A DNA stretch of 64,000 nucleotides from Puffinus mauretanicus (taxonomy: Eukaryota; Chordata; Aves; Procellariiformes; Procellariidae). Below the pieces are notes generated by a model, which ran no database searches, was not told the origin of the DNA, and saw only the letters and a program-made list of their open reading frames with translations. Shown here piece by piece: positions 50,201 to 61,600 of this stretch. The DNA is taken from positions 62,001-126,000 of the forward strand of contig JAJKFH010000246.1 of the NCBI GenBank assembly GCA_023333565.1, read 5' to 3'. Both the position numbers and the translations under genes were made by a program. Within the stretch, counting starts at the first letter, position 1; the number at the start of each line of letters is the position of its first letter.

Positions 50201-52691
50201 ACTTGGCCATCGGACAAGACTTCACCATTCTCACTGCAAAGCACACGCCCATTAAGGGCTTTTCACTGGCTCGGAGCTGTGCCATCACAACTGTCTGTCC
50301 CTGCGCTTTTGGGGTGAGATAGATGCCACTAAGAAAGCCATGCTGTGGCCTTACACAGCTCTGAGTCTCCCTGGCATCATGAGAGAGCAGGAGGAAAATG
50401 CTGGAGCTGGAAGCCAGTATGTGGCGCTGAAGATGAGTTCAAAACCATGACCCTGCTCAGTCTTCCGGCAAGGAATTTGAGACAGAGCATACGAAGAGGC
50501 TCACAGGGACTTTGCATCAGCTTAGCTGGAACAATACTAACAAACAGCTTGTGACGTGCAGGATTTTACAACTGAACTCCAAGTTGCTTGCATACTGGTA
50601 ACAAGAGTTTTGGAGAAGGCATGTGTATCAGAGAAGCCCTCATTAGATGTTACATCCTAAGGACTCTGCTCAAAAGGGCTGAGGCGGGGAGCCTGCAGTC
50701 AGCTTTAATTGAGCAATTCCTTCATGTTAACCTCGTTAACAAGATCTCCCAAATTTTCTCTCCAAGTTCCTGTACAACTGAGTCACCTGAGCTAGAGCTC
50801 ACATGCACTGCTGTCTGCCAGTAATGAGCTTTCATTCATAACCGATTAAAAAGCACTTGGGGATTCAGAGTTTCATGGTCCATTCTATCACACCACTTCT
50901 CCATCACTCCTACACCAAAATCGTCCATGGTCACCACTAGCATGCAAGGGGGACAATGCAGTGGAGAATGGGGTCTGTAAAGCACTACAGATGGTATTTC
51001 CTGAACTGAGCTGGGCTGTCATGTGGAAATACACTTGCATCTAAATACACAGTTTTCAGCATTTATTACAACTGAAAAAACATACACTTTACTGCTAAAA
51101 AATCATCCATTCCAGTCTAACATGTCCCACTGGTGAATAATGCCATGCAAAAGTTGCACTGCTAAAGATAAATGAGCTAGATTACCGAGGCAATATCTCA
51201 TCCATCTGAGTAAAGGGTGCTAAATGGTGTATGAATGTGTGTAAAGCCAAGTGACAGAAGTACATACTCATTTTCGAAAAAGGAAAAAGTAATAGAATAA
51301 TGTTATACCCAGGCTTTCTAACACAGCTCAAATTAAGGGTGGAATTTCATTCTATCATTATTTCCATTATACGCTTTTATTTGGAAAGGTTAAGAACTCA
51401 GCTATTAAAATGCGCTCTTGGATGAAATTTCACAGGTAGAGCATTCCAGCATGAAAAATCAGCATTACATATCAGGAAGAGGAATTGTTTGTAATTTTAA
51501 CATCAGAATTCAGCACAAAACAATTCTCAAACTTTTCCATTTCTTTCAAGTAAAGCGTCAGGTGTCTGTGATCATAATAAAGCTCTTAATGAATAAACTA
51601 TCAGCATCTAATGAAGTACACACCAGGGCAGACATTGCAATTACCACACATGTTAAAAAAAATTCTCTCTCCTCTACTATACATACTGCTTAGTTCTTCC
51701 AAACTTCGGGAGGCAAGATGAAAAATAAAAACCAAAAAACCAGAAGATACGAAGATATGTCCTCTGGCCTGCGGATCAAGATTATGGCATCTGTTGTCTT
51801 CTCTCCTGACAGAGCATGGGCACTTGGGAAAGTCTGAAGACAGGGAGAAGTTGGAAGAGTGCTGCACCTAGTCTATTTAAAGCCACGTATCACCTCTTAC
51901 TTATCTCTTAGCACAGCTTCAGACTTCCCATAGAAGGTGTTCAAACCCTCACATAAAGACAGCAACCATTGGACTGACAGACACAGCAAACCCCAGTTTG
52001 CACAGCACTGCCTGCTCAGCAGAGCTGCAGGGAAAGTACCCACCATATGGAGGTGATGCAAAGTGTAGGGAGCTGCCTGGAAACTTTGTTTCCAAATACT
52101 GGATCAGCTTTAAAAAGATAACCTTTGAATATTTGAACTTGTACACTGTTGTCTTTTTAGTTAAAAAATGGGAAATATTATTAAATACTTCTACTGTATC
52201 TTAAGATTAAAAAACTTATGGTCTGCCTATACTGCTATATTCCAAGCTATTCAAGTGAGAGCAATAAAGACAAATTTAATTTCAGCAGGATCCCTTTAAT
52301 TAGTCTGCAATGAGCTTTGCCCTGTTAGAGGTTTATAGGAAATTTTGTGCAAAATGCTCTATGCAGTTCTATTTAGTCTTACTCCATCCCATACAAATAC
52401 CCCATAAAATATTTTAAAAGCCTACCATTACGGGAACGTGCTGTTCCACGAGTCACAATACTGAGCCGGCAGTGCTCTCAGTTGGGAGAAACAGTGCCCA
52501 AACCACCATCACTTAAAATTTACAGAGGAAGGAAAAGGCATATCTCCATCAGGAAGGTGCAACGTGTTAACTTAATGTGAGCTCATTCAGCTGAGGCCAT
52601 TTGACCAGTCCTGCAGGTTGCAAGAGGTCCTGATGCCCAGCTTCTTCGTAGAGTGTCCAAAGTCCAAGTATCACAGCAGCAGCCCCTTGTA
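47291..52691. other. Single-copy noncoding stretch, no gene recognised
   Basis: Mostly AT-rich. A GC-rich patch at about 48560-48760 is open on both strands: plus 48513-48803 and minus 48547-49056. No domain is recognised on either. A TG/TA/CA compound tract lies at 49122-49170. No young transposon is seen. Confidence 0.5.
49122..49170. repeat. Compound TG-TA-CA tract with inverted symmetry
   Basis: GTGTGTGGGTG (49123-49133) is followed by a TA run (49136-49150), then CACCCCCCC and ACACACAC (49154-49170). The outer arms are complementary except for a 4-nt C bulge, so the tract could fold into a hairpin with an AT loop. Confidence 0.8.
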
Positions 52692-52791
52692 GGTGGGGGA
52701 AACAAAGGCAGGAGAGGTGAAATGATATGACAGATGTACCCAGCCCATTTTTGTGGTAGAGCCTGGAATTGCAAGTCTAGCGGCCCAATCA
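52692..52791 (-). mobile_element. MIR-like SINE remnant
   Basis: GGTGGGGGAAACAAAGGCAG, then GAGAGGTGAAATGA, then TGTGGTAGAGCCTGGAATTG and CAAGTCTAG follow the reverse complement of MIR ('gaggaaactgaggca', 'gagaggttaagtga', 'gtggcagagctgggatt', 'caggtct') in order. Confidence 0.6.
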
Positions 52792-55700
52792 CCAAGATGA
52801 GCTTTCTCTAATAAAAGGTTTCTGCGAGAATGGGAAGAGGAGCAAAACACAGGCTGAGCTCCTAAAACTAAGGGTGCTTCATGTTATGGCCATTGATCTG
52901 GCTACATGCTGGTTTAGCCTCCAGTCTAACAGTAAGTGGCATGGGATCAGTTATGTTCATTTGTGGTAAGCTAATACCATGTGGGCAGTGAAGAACAGCA
53001 AAGGCTGCAGCAGGAAAGAGAGGGATAAGACTTTCAAAAAGCAATGTATATTGCAACATATATAAAATTCAGGCCACTTATTTCAAAATGTAAATGCAGG
53101 TTTTAAAATCTCCCCAACAGACAATCTCTGCTCTGTGAAAAGCAAAGTGACTGTTAAGCCTCACAGTGGTTGTTTAATTTTGTCCCACCCTTGTCTTAAA
53201 CAAAAGCAGTAAGAACAAAAGTGCCAATTCATAAAGTCTTAATTGTCAAGTCACTGTGTCATGCCAAAATGTCCTTTGCATTCCCAAGCAGGAAGGTCCC
53301 AGACTCCAGTGGGAACAGCACATAAGCATCTGAGGACAGAGTTTGGCTCCAGAGACACACATTTGCCTCAAAGTAGAACTATTTAGTTCTCAACTTCTAT
53401 GGTTGTTTGAAGCGGTGTCTCTCTAGCACTCGAGAGGAACTGGGAGTGACTGTAAGCGCATTTGGATCTTACCTTCTAAAAATAAATTCCTTTCTCTATG
53501 CATCCTGACACTCAGCACAGAGATAATAAGCCATTCTTAGAAACAGCACTGTATGACAAGCTACACCAGGCGACTTAGCACAGAAGAGTGCCTAAATATT
53601 ACAGCCTCGGGTACAGAAAAAAGAAATCACAACAGCGGAAAAAAGGTTGGGAAAGGTAATGCCAAATGCTTTACAAAAGCGGTTTATTAATCCTTACAAG
53701 ATGAGATAACTAACTGCTTGACATCCAAATGCTGATGTCCATCAAAATCATAACAATCAATATATATCATCCGGCTTTCTGGCAGCCACCTGAAAATAAA
53801 TTTGCATAAAATCAGGACACAACTGAAAATCTACTCCATAACGCCAAATTACAGCAGTAAATGGAAACAGAGATAAATAAATAAACCTGGGTGCAAGAAT
53901 GAAGCCCTGGAGGACACACAAATTAGTCACTGTAGAAACAGATGTAAAGTAGATAGACTGACCAAACTTGGAGACAAGTGTCTAACCAGGAGAAAAACCA
54001 CAGCAAAGCTGTGACTGTGGTTCCAAGGCAGGAGGGAAAGGGGCAATACTTTGTTTCACCGTTGACACCAAGGGCAGTTGTTTTTCTAAGCACTTGCAGA
54101 CCAGACTTTCAGCATGAAACTGAGAAGCACGTCTGTCCAGTCTTTTTTACTCCTGAAGGCCACTGCTGCTGCACAGACTGGAGGGACAGTGGATGGATTA
54201 AAGTGAGGACAAGAGAAGGGCTGAGAGGCAGGTGTTAGTTGTGTTTGAAGGGAGTACCATGGAGTTTCTCATGGAGTTTTCTGTCGGAAATTTCGTTTAC
54301 AGAGAAGGCAACATCCACACCATCCTGTCCCCTTTCAAAGAACAGCTGCAGAAATTTTTGGACATAAAAATTATGCTCCTGCTTCTTAACAAAGCACTAA
54401 TAAAGGAAGTAGAAGTATTATTGTTTAAGTCTCTCATTAAGTTTTCTGACAGTCCCACCTATGTCTTCTCTATTTAACACCGATCTTTCTCAAGGATGTA
54501 GTTCCTGTATTTCAAAACCCCATGTCACTGACCCTAAATGCAGGTCCTGAAAACGACTCCTCAAAGACCGGGCTAGATGTTGTCCACTCAATCCTAGAGG
54601 ATGAAGACTCGTCAGCTCTGAATTTGGGTAGAAGATCACTTTAAAAAAATTAGTTCAGTGGTACAAGAAGTATTTAAGGCTATCAAAACTGAGGTGAGAC
54701 CTGAATCTGCCCAACTTCAGCAGAACTCTCCTAAACAGCATGAGGACTAGTCACACAGTAACATTCAAAAGATCCCACCTGTGATACTGCCTGCCTCGAA
54801 GAAACCAGCTCCAGAGCTACATAACAACTCTTACTCCTTCACATGTGCTACAATCCTTATCACACAGAGGTGAACTGAATTTTTTCATCATCTAAATATA
54901 ACAGTGTTTCCAAACATGCATACACAGATGGTACACTCAGTCATTTTCAATAAATGGCATTAAAGAAAATGGTTTGGCAGGAGATACTGCCTTTAAAAGA
55001 TAGCTTAAAAATGTATTTATCTGCATCATTGTTCCTCAACAGTCATAAAACAAGCAAAAAGACATAACACAACCAACCAGCCAGATTTAAAGGCCTCTCT
55101 TTTAAAATGTTGCTGTTTTTTAACACTACTATACTATGAAGGTTGACAGGGAGATAACAAAACCTAATCCAAAAGGTAATTGATTAAAGAAATATATTAT
55201 GGGTCACTTGAAGACTGGCAATGACTGGTTTCAACAGGAAAGATCTCAGAGAGAAGTCAAGCTGTCTTATTTAAAGGCACAACCACATTGTAAATCACTT
55301 ACCTGAAAGTAGTGGCGAGCATTTGGCCTTAAGCCATCGCAGGAGAACTACATCACAGCTCTTGTGAAAAGCACAAAATTCATTGCAGAACTCCTAACTC
55401 TGAAACAAATAGTTTTTTAAGCCATAGCCCCTTCAAAATTATCTTTTCAGTTACTTTGGACTCTCTCTTCAAAATAATTTTAGACTTAAGCTTTTCATGC
55501 CCAAAATTTTGAGCAGAATCAAATGGAGTTCTCTGTCCCACCATAAATCTTCTGGAACCACAGATTTCAAAGGAAAAATTCTGCAGCTTTATTAATAATC
55601 TGTCAGAACCACAGTACCCAAAACAAACGATCCTCCTTTTCATAAGAGCTACAGTTTGTTCTCCATCAAAGAAGGAAAATAATGTCTTTTATGAATCTGT

Positions 55701-56456
55701 TTTCTCTTATGCTATTGTTAGTACTCTGCTAAATCATAATAAACACAAATACCAAGGATGTTTACAATTTTTTGCAAGTGACAGTTTTTTCAAAGTAGTG
55801 CTGAATATATCTCCATTTTCTTAAATACCTCCCTCCTCCTTCCCTTCCTCCACCTAAACAAAAAAAGAATAATCGATACTTAGCAAAATGGAAGGGCAGG
55901 GAGATTGTCAAAAACTTAATGGCATGAACACAATCACTGCAATATAACTAAGAAACTCACTGAATGGTTTGGCAGAGCAAAGCTGAAGCAATTTTTTTCA
56001 AAATATGATACCTAAAGTCAACCAGATATTCAGAAAGACTTTTGCATTCAATTTTCTATGGCATTTCTGGAAACCTACATTCCTGAAATTAGCAGGAGTT
56101 TTCAGGAACTCAGGATTTTTGAAGATTGAAGTGAATCAGTCAGTTGCCTGAAGATTTACTTAGTAACTTAAGTGTGGACACTCATCCTGCAAGACTGATT
56201 CTGCAAATGTAACTCAAGAACCACCTTACCTAGAGTGTCTTAAAAAACCCAGTATCTCCCAAGCACACACCAAGGTAAGCTGTATGACTGCAAACCAGCT
56301 GTGTTATCTCAAAGAGTAAAATGAAGCAGTTGTTTATAAGCACTGTCCTTTTAATGCTAACCTCTATACGCAGCATTTAAAATTACTATATACACCAAAA
56401 AATCTAGATAAAGCCTTGCAAGCACAAAGATGTCAGATCTTTGTCTGTAAGATGAT
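52792..56456. other. Single-copy noncoding stretch, no gene recognised
   Basis: AT-rich unique sequence. A 27-nt pyrimidine tract lies at 55828-55854. No exon, RNA gene or transposon recognised. Confidence 0.5.
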
Positions 56457-56540
56457 GTATACTACTGTAGCACCAAGCACAGAGCCTTCCACTGCTCTCA
56501 GGCAGTCTATAAACACATAGTAAGGGACAATGTCTGTTTG
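56457..56540 (+). repeat. Old amniote interspersed-repeat remnant
   Basis: TATACTACTGTAGCACC, then GCAGTCTATAAACACATAGT and AAGGGACAATGTC resemble an old repeat common in turtles and other reptiles ('tactgtagcgcctag...gctgtacaaacacatagtaagagacagtc'). I cannot name the family with confidence. Confidence 0.4.
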
Positions 56541-57018
56541 GGCAAAAAGACAAAGTATGAGAAGAGGAACCATGCCATGTAGGTACTTGGTTTAGGGCTA
56601 GACAGCAGGAACTGAGCAGAGAGCTGTGGTGGTCACGGTCAAGCCACTCCAGTGCTTATTTCTCCGGGCTCCAGCCCTTCACAGCCATGATATGGAACAC
56701 AGCCTGTCCCAAGGTAAGGACTGCAGGCATTCTGGATACCTGACAGGTGAGTGCCAAGGACACACAACAGCAAAGGATAGATTTAGGAAGAGAACATAAG
56801 CAACTGGAGTTCCTGCCTAGTGGTCTATCTGTCTCTTAGGCATTTACCATTCATAGATGCAATTTTATTTCACATCAACATTGCACTTCTGATTGCTTTT
56901 TAAGTGATTTAACCATTTATCTGCTTGCATGACTGTAAAGAACTTCCCAAGCTAATGCCAGAGAATAAAATCAACTTGAGGCATGATAAGAAAAGCACAG
57001 CTCCAGAATCACATACAA
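56541..57018. other. Noncoding stretch with splice-like motifs
   Basis: Contains AAG|GTAAGG (about 56713) and CAG|GTGAGT (about 56746), both close to the 5' splice consensus, downstream of a pyrimidine-rich stretch ending TTCACAG (about 56675-56681). There is no conserved open frame to support an exon. Confidence 0.3.
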
Positions 57019-57095
57019 CAGAGGCAAAATTACTTTCTCGAGATTCTCTACAAGGTCATGTCAGAGCTGGAGTTAAAACACAGGTCACTTAGGTA
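57019..57095 (-). mobile_element. MIR-like SINE remnant, weak
   Basis: CAGAGGCAAAATTACTTTCT, then AAGGTCATGTCAGAGCTGG and AGTTAAAACACAGGTC follow the reverse complement of MIR in order, with gaps. Confidence 0.45.
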
Positions 57096-57385
57096 GCATT
57101 TCACTCTACGTACTTCCCAGTGTTTCCCTACAGGTAACGCTGTCCCTGAGTACGTACAAGGTGGTTTCACAACCAGCAATCTCAAGCAAACAGTGGGGCT
57201 GCAAGCTATTGAAAATACTGCTGCAACCTAAAGCAAGTCTTGGGCCCCAGTTCATATCCATCCACACTGTTGGGGTAATTCATTGGATTTGAAGATCATT
57301 CATTGCCATCCTCTTCCCAAAGGAAGCCTTCAGTGCAGGTGGTGACCCAGCTGGGAGCTGCCTAGGTGCTCCTGCCCCCACCACA

Positions 57386-57487
57386 CGCTCGGCCTCACAC
57401 CAGCCACACGCTGTCAGCTTGCGCAACTGTGGTGTGTGATCACATGCCGGGGTGCGAGCGTGCGGGCTGAAATCACGTACCCAGACG
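57386..57487. other. Short CpG cluster
   Basis: Ten CpG dinucleotides in about 100 bp (first at 57386, last at 57486), in a GC-rich stretch that stands out from the CpG-poor surroundings. It is much shorter than a classical CpG island. It may be a local GC-biased patch or a small regulatory element. Confidence 0.5.
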
Positions 57488-58660
57488 CACATGCCCAGCC
57501 ACAGAATAAGAAACAAGCCATTGTATGTAGACCTTTTATTCTGTAAAGGTAAACCAGCACTGAAGGAATGTTGTGCATTGCTGAGCTAAAACAAAGGGCA
57601 GCCCTTCCCTAGGGCTCACTTTCTTGAAATACACACAAGCAAATAATTTTGTACTGTGCTTTGCAATGGTGTGTCTGGGAAAGGAATGGTTGCTCTGGAA
57701 ATGATCAGCAGAGGAAGAGAATACCAGTCCAATAAAACACAAACACAGAGCTGGACCATGTTACTTTGCAAATGATGGGGTGGAGGGAGAGCAAGAGGGG
57801 AGCTCACAAGGTGTGTCTACTCCAATCACACATGTGAGGTCGTCAGATCTCCTGTTAAAAGGATGTTTAAGGTGGGGGGAGAAAACCAAAATAAACAGCC
57901 TAGTAATCTGACCATGAAGCTCCTGTGGTGTTTGATGCTGCTCATTCAAAACGGTGCAGTGTCCCAACTGGACAATCAATTGGAGTGGCCTCAGTGATAT
58001 CAAAGACACAACTTAATGTAATAAAGAGCAACGTTTGTAAATTTGTGTGCAACTGCATGTGCTCACTGACTTTCTAATGAACTGTTGGCAGAAAGTAGCT
58101 TTCATCTTTGTGCAAGTCGACATCCAGGTTATCTTTCTGTGCCATGATCTTAACTGTATCATTTGTCACATCACTAAAAGATGTACAGTAGTAAAAAGAG
58201 CAGATGTCTTTGGACAGCTGCAACATCATTAATGGCATAAATTTCTTTTGTGTGATGCTCTTGCATATTGCTACTACCTCAGGTTAACAGAAAAGGAATC
58301 TAGCACTCATACAGCTACATTTGGGTACTGATATAAAAGAAGATCTATTTGTTTTAGGTAATTAAAATAATTTCTTTATGAGCATGTGGGATCAGCAGAA
58401 AACCACTATTTGAGAAGGTCGCATATCAAGTAACAGATGCAAACCTCCAATTACTTGTAACATACCTATGCCCTGGTGCCATGGAGAGAGAATTTATGTA
58501 CTCACACTTGAAAATATAAAGCAATTTTTTTTTTTAGCTCCTCTAATGTGACTTTTTCACCTCACGTCTGCTGAGGAATGACAATGCCAGTCCCCAGCCC
58601 CTGCCGAAAACAGATGAGTGTTGAACTACAGCCGAGAGCTAGTACAGATATCCAGATATT
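57488..58660. other. Single-copy noncoding stretch, nothing recognised
   Basis: Unique AT-rich sequence without a recognisable element. Confidence 0.5.
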
Positions 58661-58693
58661 CATAGAATCATAGAATAGAATCATAGAATATTC
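58661..58693 (-). mobile_element. CR1 3'-tail scrap
   Basis: CATAGAATCATAGAATAGAA continues as TCATAGAATATTC, the reverse complement of the CR1 terminal ATTCTATG repeats. The following sequence does not resemble CR1, so this is either an extremely 5'-truncated insertion or a decayed copy. Confidence 0.5.
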
Positions 58694-61600
58694 TGTTCTT
58701 CCCATAATGAGATCTCCATTTCCATGTAAGTACCAGAGAATTCCTTATTGCTTGATCAAGGTATGCAGCCAGTAGTGGGAGGTTAAGGTGCCCATGGCCT
58801 CTGATCACCTGCTAGTGGCCCAGAGCTTGAGAGCCTGCGATGTGTGCAGAGACCGAAGCAGTTCCCAGACCCTTTAGAGCACATCTCTGCACTAAGGGGC
58901 ATTCAGGGCAGATAGGCTAAGGCACACAAGTGCTTGTGTTTATCTGCAGGAGCCTTCTGCCTAGGCACAGGGTGAAGACAAGCTGTCAAGCATATTCATA
59001 GCTAAATATTTGCAAGTCAAGATGACAGAGAATGTAAAGAAATGAAATATAGTGAAAACAACACCCTCCTCCTCCAGGGCTGCCCTGCTTCCTCCTTGCC
59101 TCGGAAAGAAACAAGTCCAATCTGAAAACATTTCAAACTATAAACAGTCCTGAAGTAAAACTTTGCATCAGAACATAACATATAGAATAAACACCTTAGT
59201 TCAAAAGCAGCCAGATACTAATCTCTGCATCCAGCCGCTTTTCCAAAATTCCAAAATTTGGATTTGACCTAAAGCAGAGAAAAATTCGGTACAGAAGTTT
59301 GGATCTAAAACCAGGAACCCATCTAGGGACTTGGTCCTTGCGAAGACAAAGCAAGAGACCTCAGCTGAGTGGTAACAGAGCAATGGGATCCTCTTCCACT
59401 GTGTTCTTTTTCTCTTTTTCATCTTTTGAACTTTACCTGGTAACTCTTGAATTATACAACAGAGAAGAAAGAAATTCTCCTTCATATTAACACCTAGTTA
59501 AACACTACTTACTGTAATTGCTTGGCAGTAGGCCAAAGTATCTCCCTTAAAGCCATAATTCATGCTAATATCACTATGCTAGCTGTTGCCATTCAATATC
59601 CAAACACCACTTTAGGTATGTGAGATGGTTCAAGTAGCTTATCACAGTCTCAGCAGCCCTGCAGAGACCCTCTCAAGCATTGCCTTCTCTACCCTGTATA
59701 GTCACCAGCTAATATCTAGGGTTGCCAAGCTGAAAGGAACAGCCTCAGCATTGCTCTTCCAGTGTAAGCACACGCTCGGTAACCCTGGGTTTGCCAGGAT
59801 CATGTTGTATGTATGTACACTCACATTGTTTGTGCTCAGCCAACACCTGCAGATCTGTGTCCGTCAAGCCTGAAATGATCAGCATTCAAGATGACCAGTA
59901 GTCCAGCTCTTTCACACATCCTATCACTATGTAGTGGAGGGCTCCACCCAGGGTACAGCTAAGTTGCATCTTCTAGGCTTGACGGAGCCCAGGCTTCACC
60001 CAGGCCTTCTGTAAAATATGTGAGTTACATTCATGCTATCAACAGAGTTGGACTTCTGTATCTCATCAGATGCTGCATCCAAAATGTTGTGAGTCAGGTA
60101 ATTAAAAGACCAAATGATTAGTCCCTCAAAAACTTATAGTAGTAGCCGGGTTTCAAAACAGCTGTGCACATCTAGGAACAGTGGGAACTGCTTGCTCCTG
60201 AGCTTTCCTGGGAATTATGTTCTTAAACACTCTTCTAAATATTTGTCCTCCAGTGTTTGTGTTGCAAACATACCCCAAAAAACCCAAGCAAACATACTTT
60301 AGTAAAAGATGTCTGTGTTTAATGATTTAGATGGGCATTATAACTAAGTGTAATGGAAACTCAATTGTTTTTTTTCTTGCCACAGAGCATTCATCCCAAT
60401 TCATCAGGCAAGGCACAAGAGCCTAGATAGTAGATAGGCAAAGGAACTGGACTGCAGTGCTGCTAACTCTTTTTTTTTTTTTAATATACTAAATTCATTA
60501 ATTAAGCATAGTAGGTTTCTCACCCACTTCGAATCAACTCCCTGCTCCTAGAATAAGCTGCTCTTTAGTGATTCTGAAGGCCCTCAAAAATTTAAAAACC
60601 ATTTTTGGTAGAATCTAAAAGACATAAGAGTGCAAGCTGCCTCAAACCCAAAGTGTATTCTTGCTTTTCTCAGACACTTTGCAAAAATTTCCACTTTCTA
60701 CTGTGTCATCAAGCAGTGATCCTATTTCTTGACTGACAAATAGTGGTTTTGCCTGTGCAGATACATATTTTTGCAGCTGAAACGAAGATGCAAAAGTAGT
60801 TGTTAAAAATAGCTCTGTCAAAACTGACTATGTAAGTGTTAATATACATGAGAACAGTCATCAGAAACCCGAGCCAGACACGTGCATCAAGGGAAAGCCT
60901 CACAGTATTCCACTGGCTGACTTTAGTGGGCTTTAAATTGGAACAACTTGTTTCTCCATCAGACACAATGGAATCTCTCCATGCAAAGGGCAAAGAGCTG
61001 CTCGCAGCTGCATTTCTTTCCAACGCTTGTTGAAGCCTCTCTACTAGCTACTGATTCTACAGGGTCATAATTTTAATAGAAACACGTATTTACTCAACTA
61101 TAGCACTTGTGCTTTCATGTCTGAGCATATTTTCCTTTCCTCCTTCTATTCAATGTTTCATTCTAAAACATACTTTTAACAAGAGCAGAAAATCTGGCAG
61201 GCACTGATTTTTTTTGCTTTAATAATAGATGGTACCTATTTCAAAAGATAAAGAGATTTCCTCGCTCTGGGATGTGTTCTTTTGTTTCCAGATAAAGCAC
61301 TATTTTGCACATTATGTTTGCTTCCTTCCAGAAACAGCAGATAACATTGAAGAGATTTAATTAATATGTTCCACAGCATGACCTCAATGGATAGAATATC
61401 TACCCTGAAGGAGCAGAGCTGTAGGAGGTAATTAGAGCACACCATGACATTTATTCCTAATCCTCTTCCATTGACATTTGCTGTTGACAGGCTGCATATA
61501 AAGTTTTCCTCTGTTTGCATTGACTTACAATGATATAGACCTTCCCACATACATAAGTGAGGAATGCTTTTGCTGTTTACAGTAAATTAAACCATAAGAG

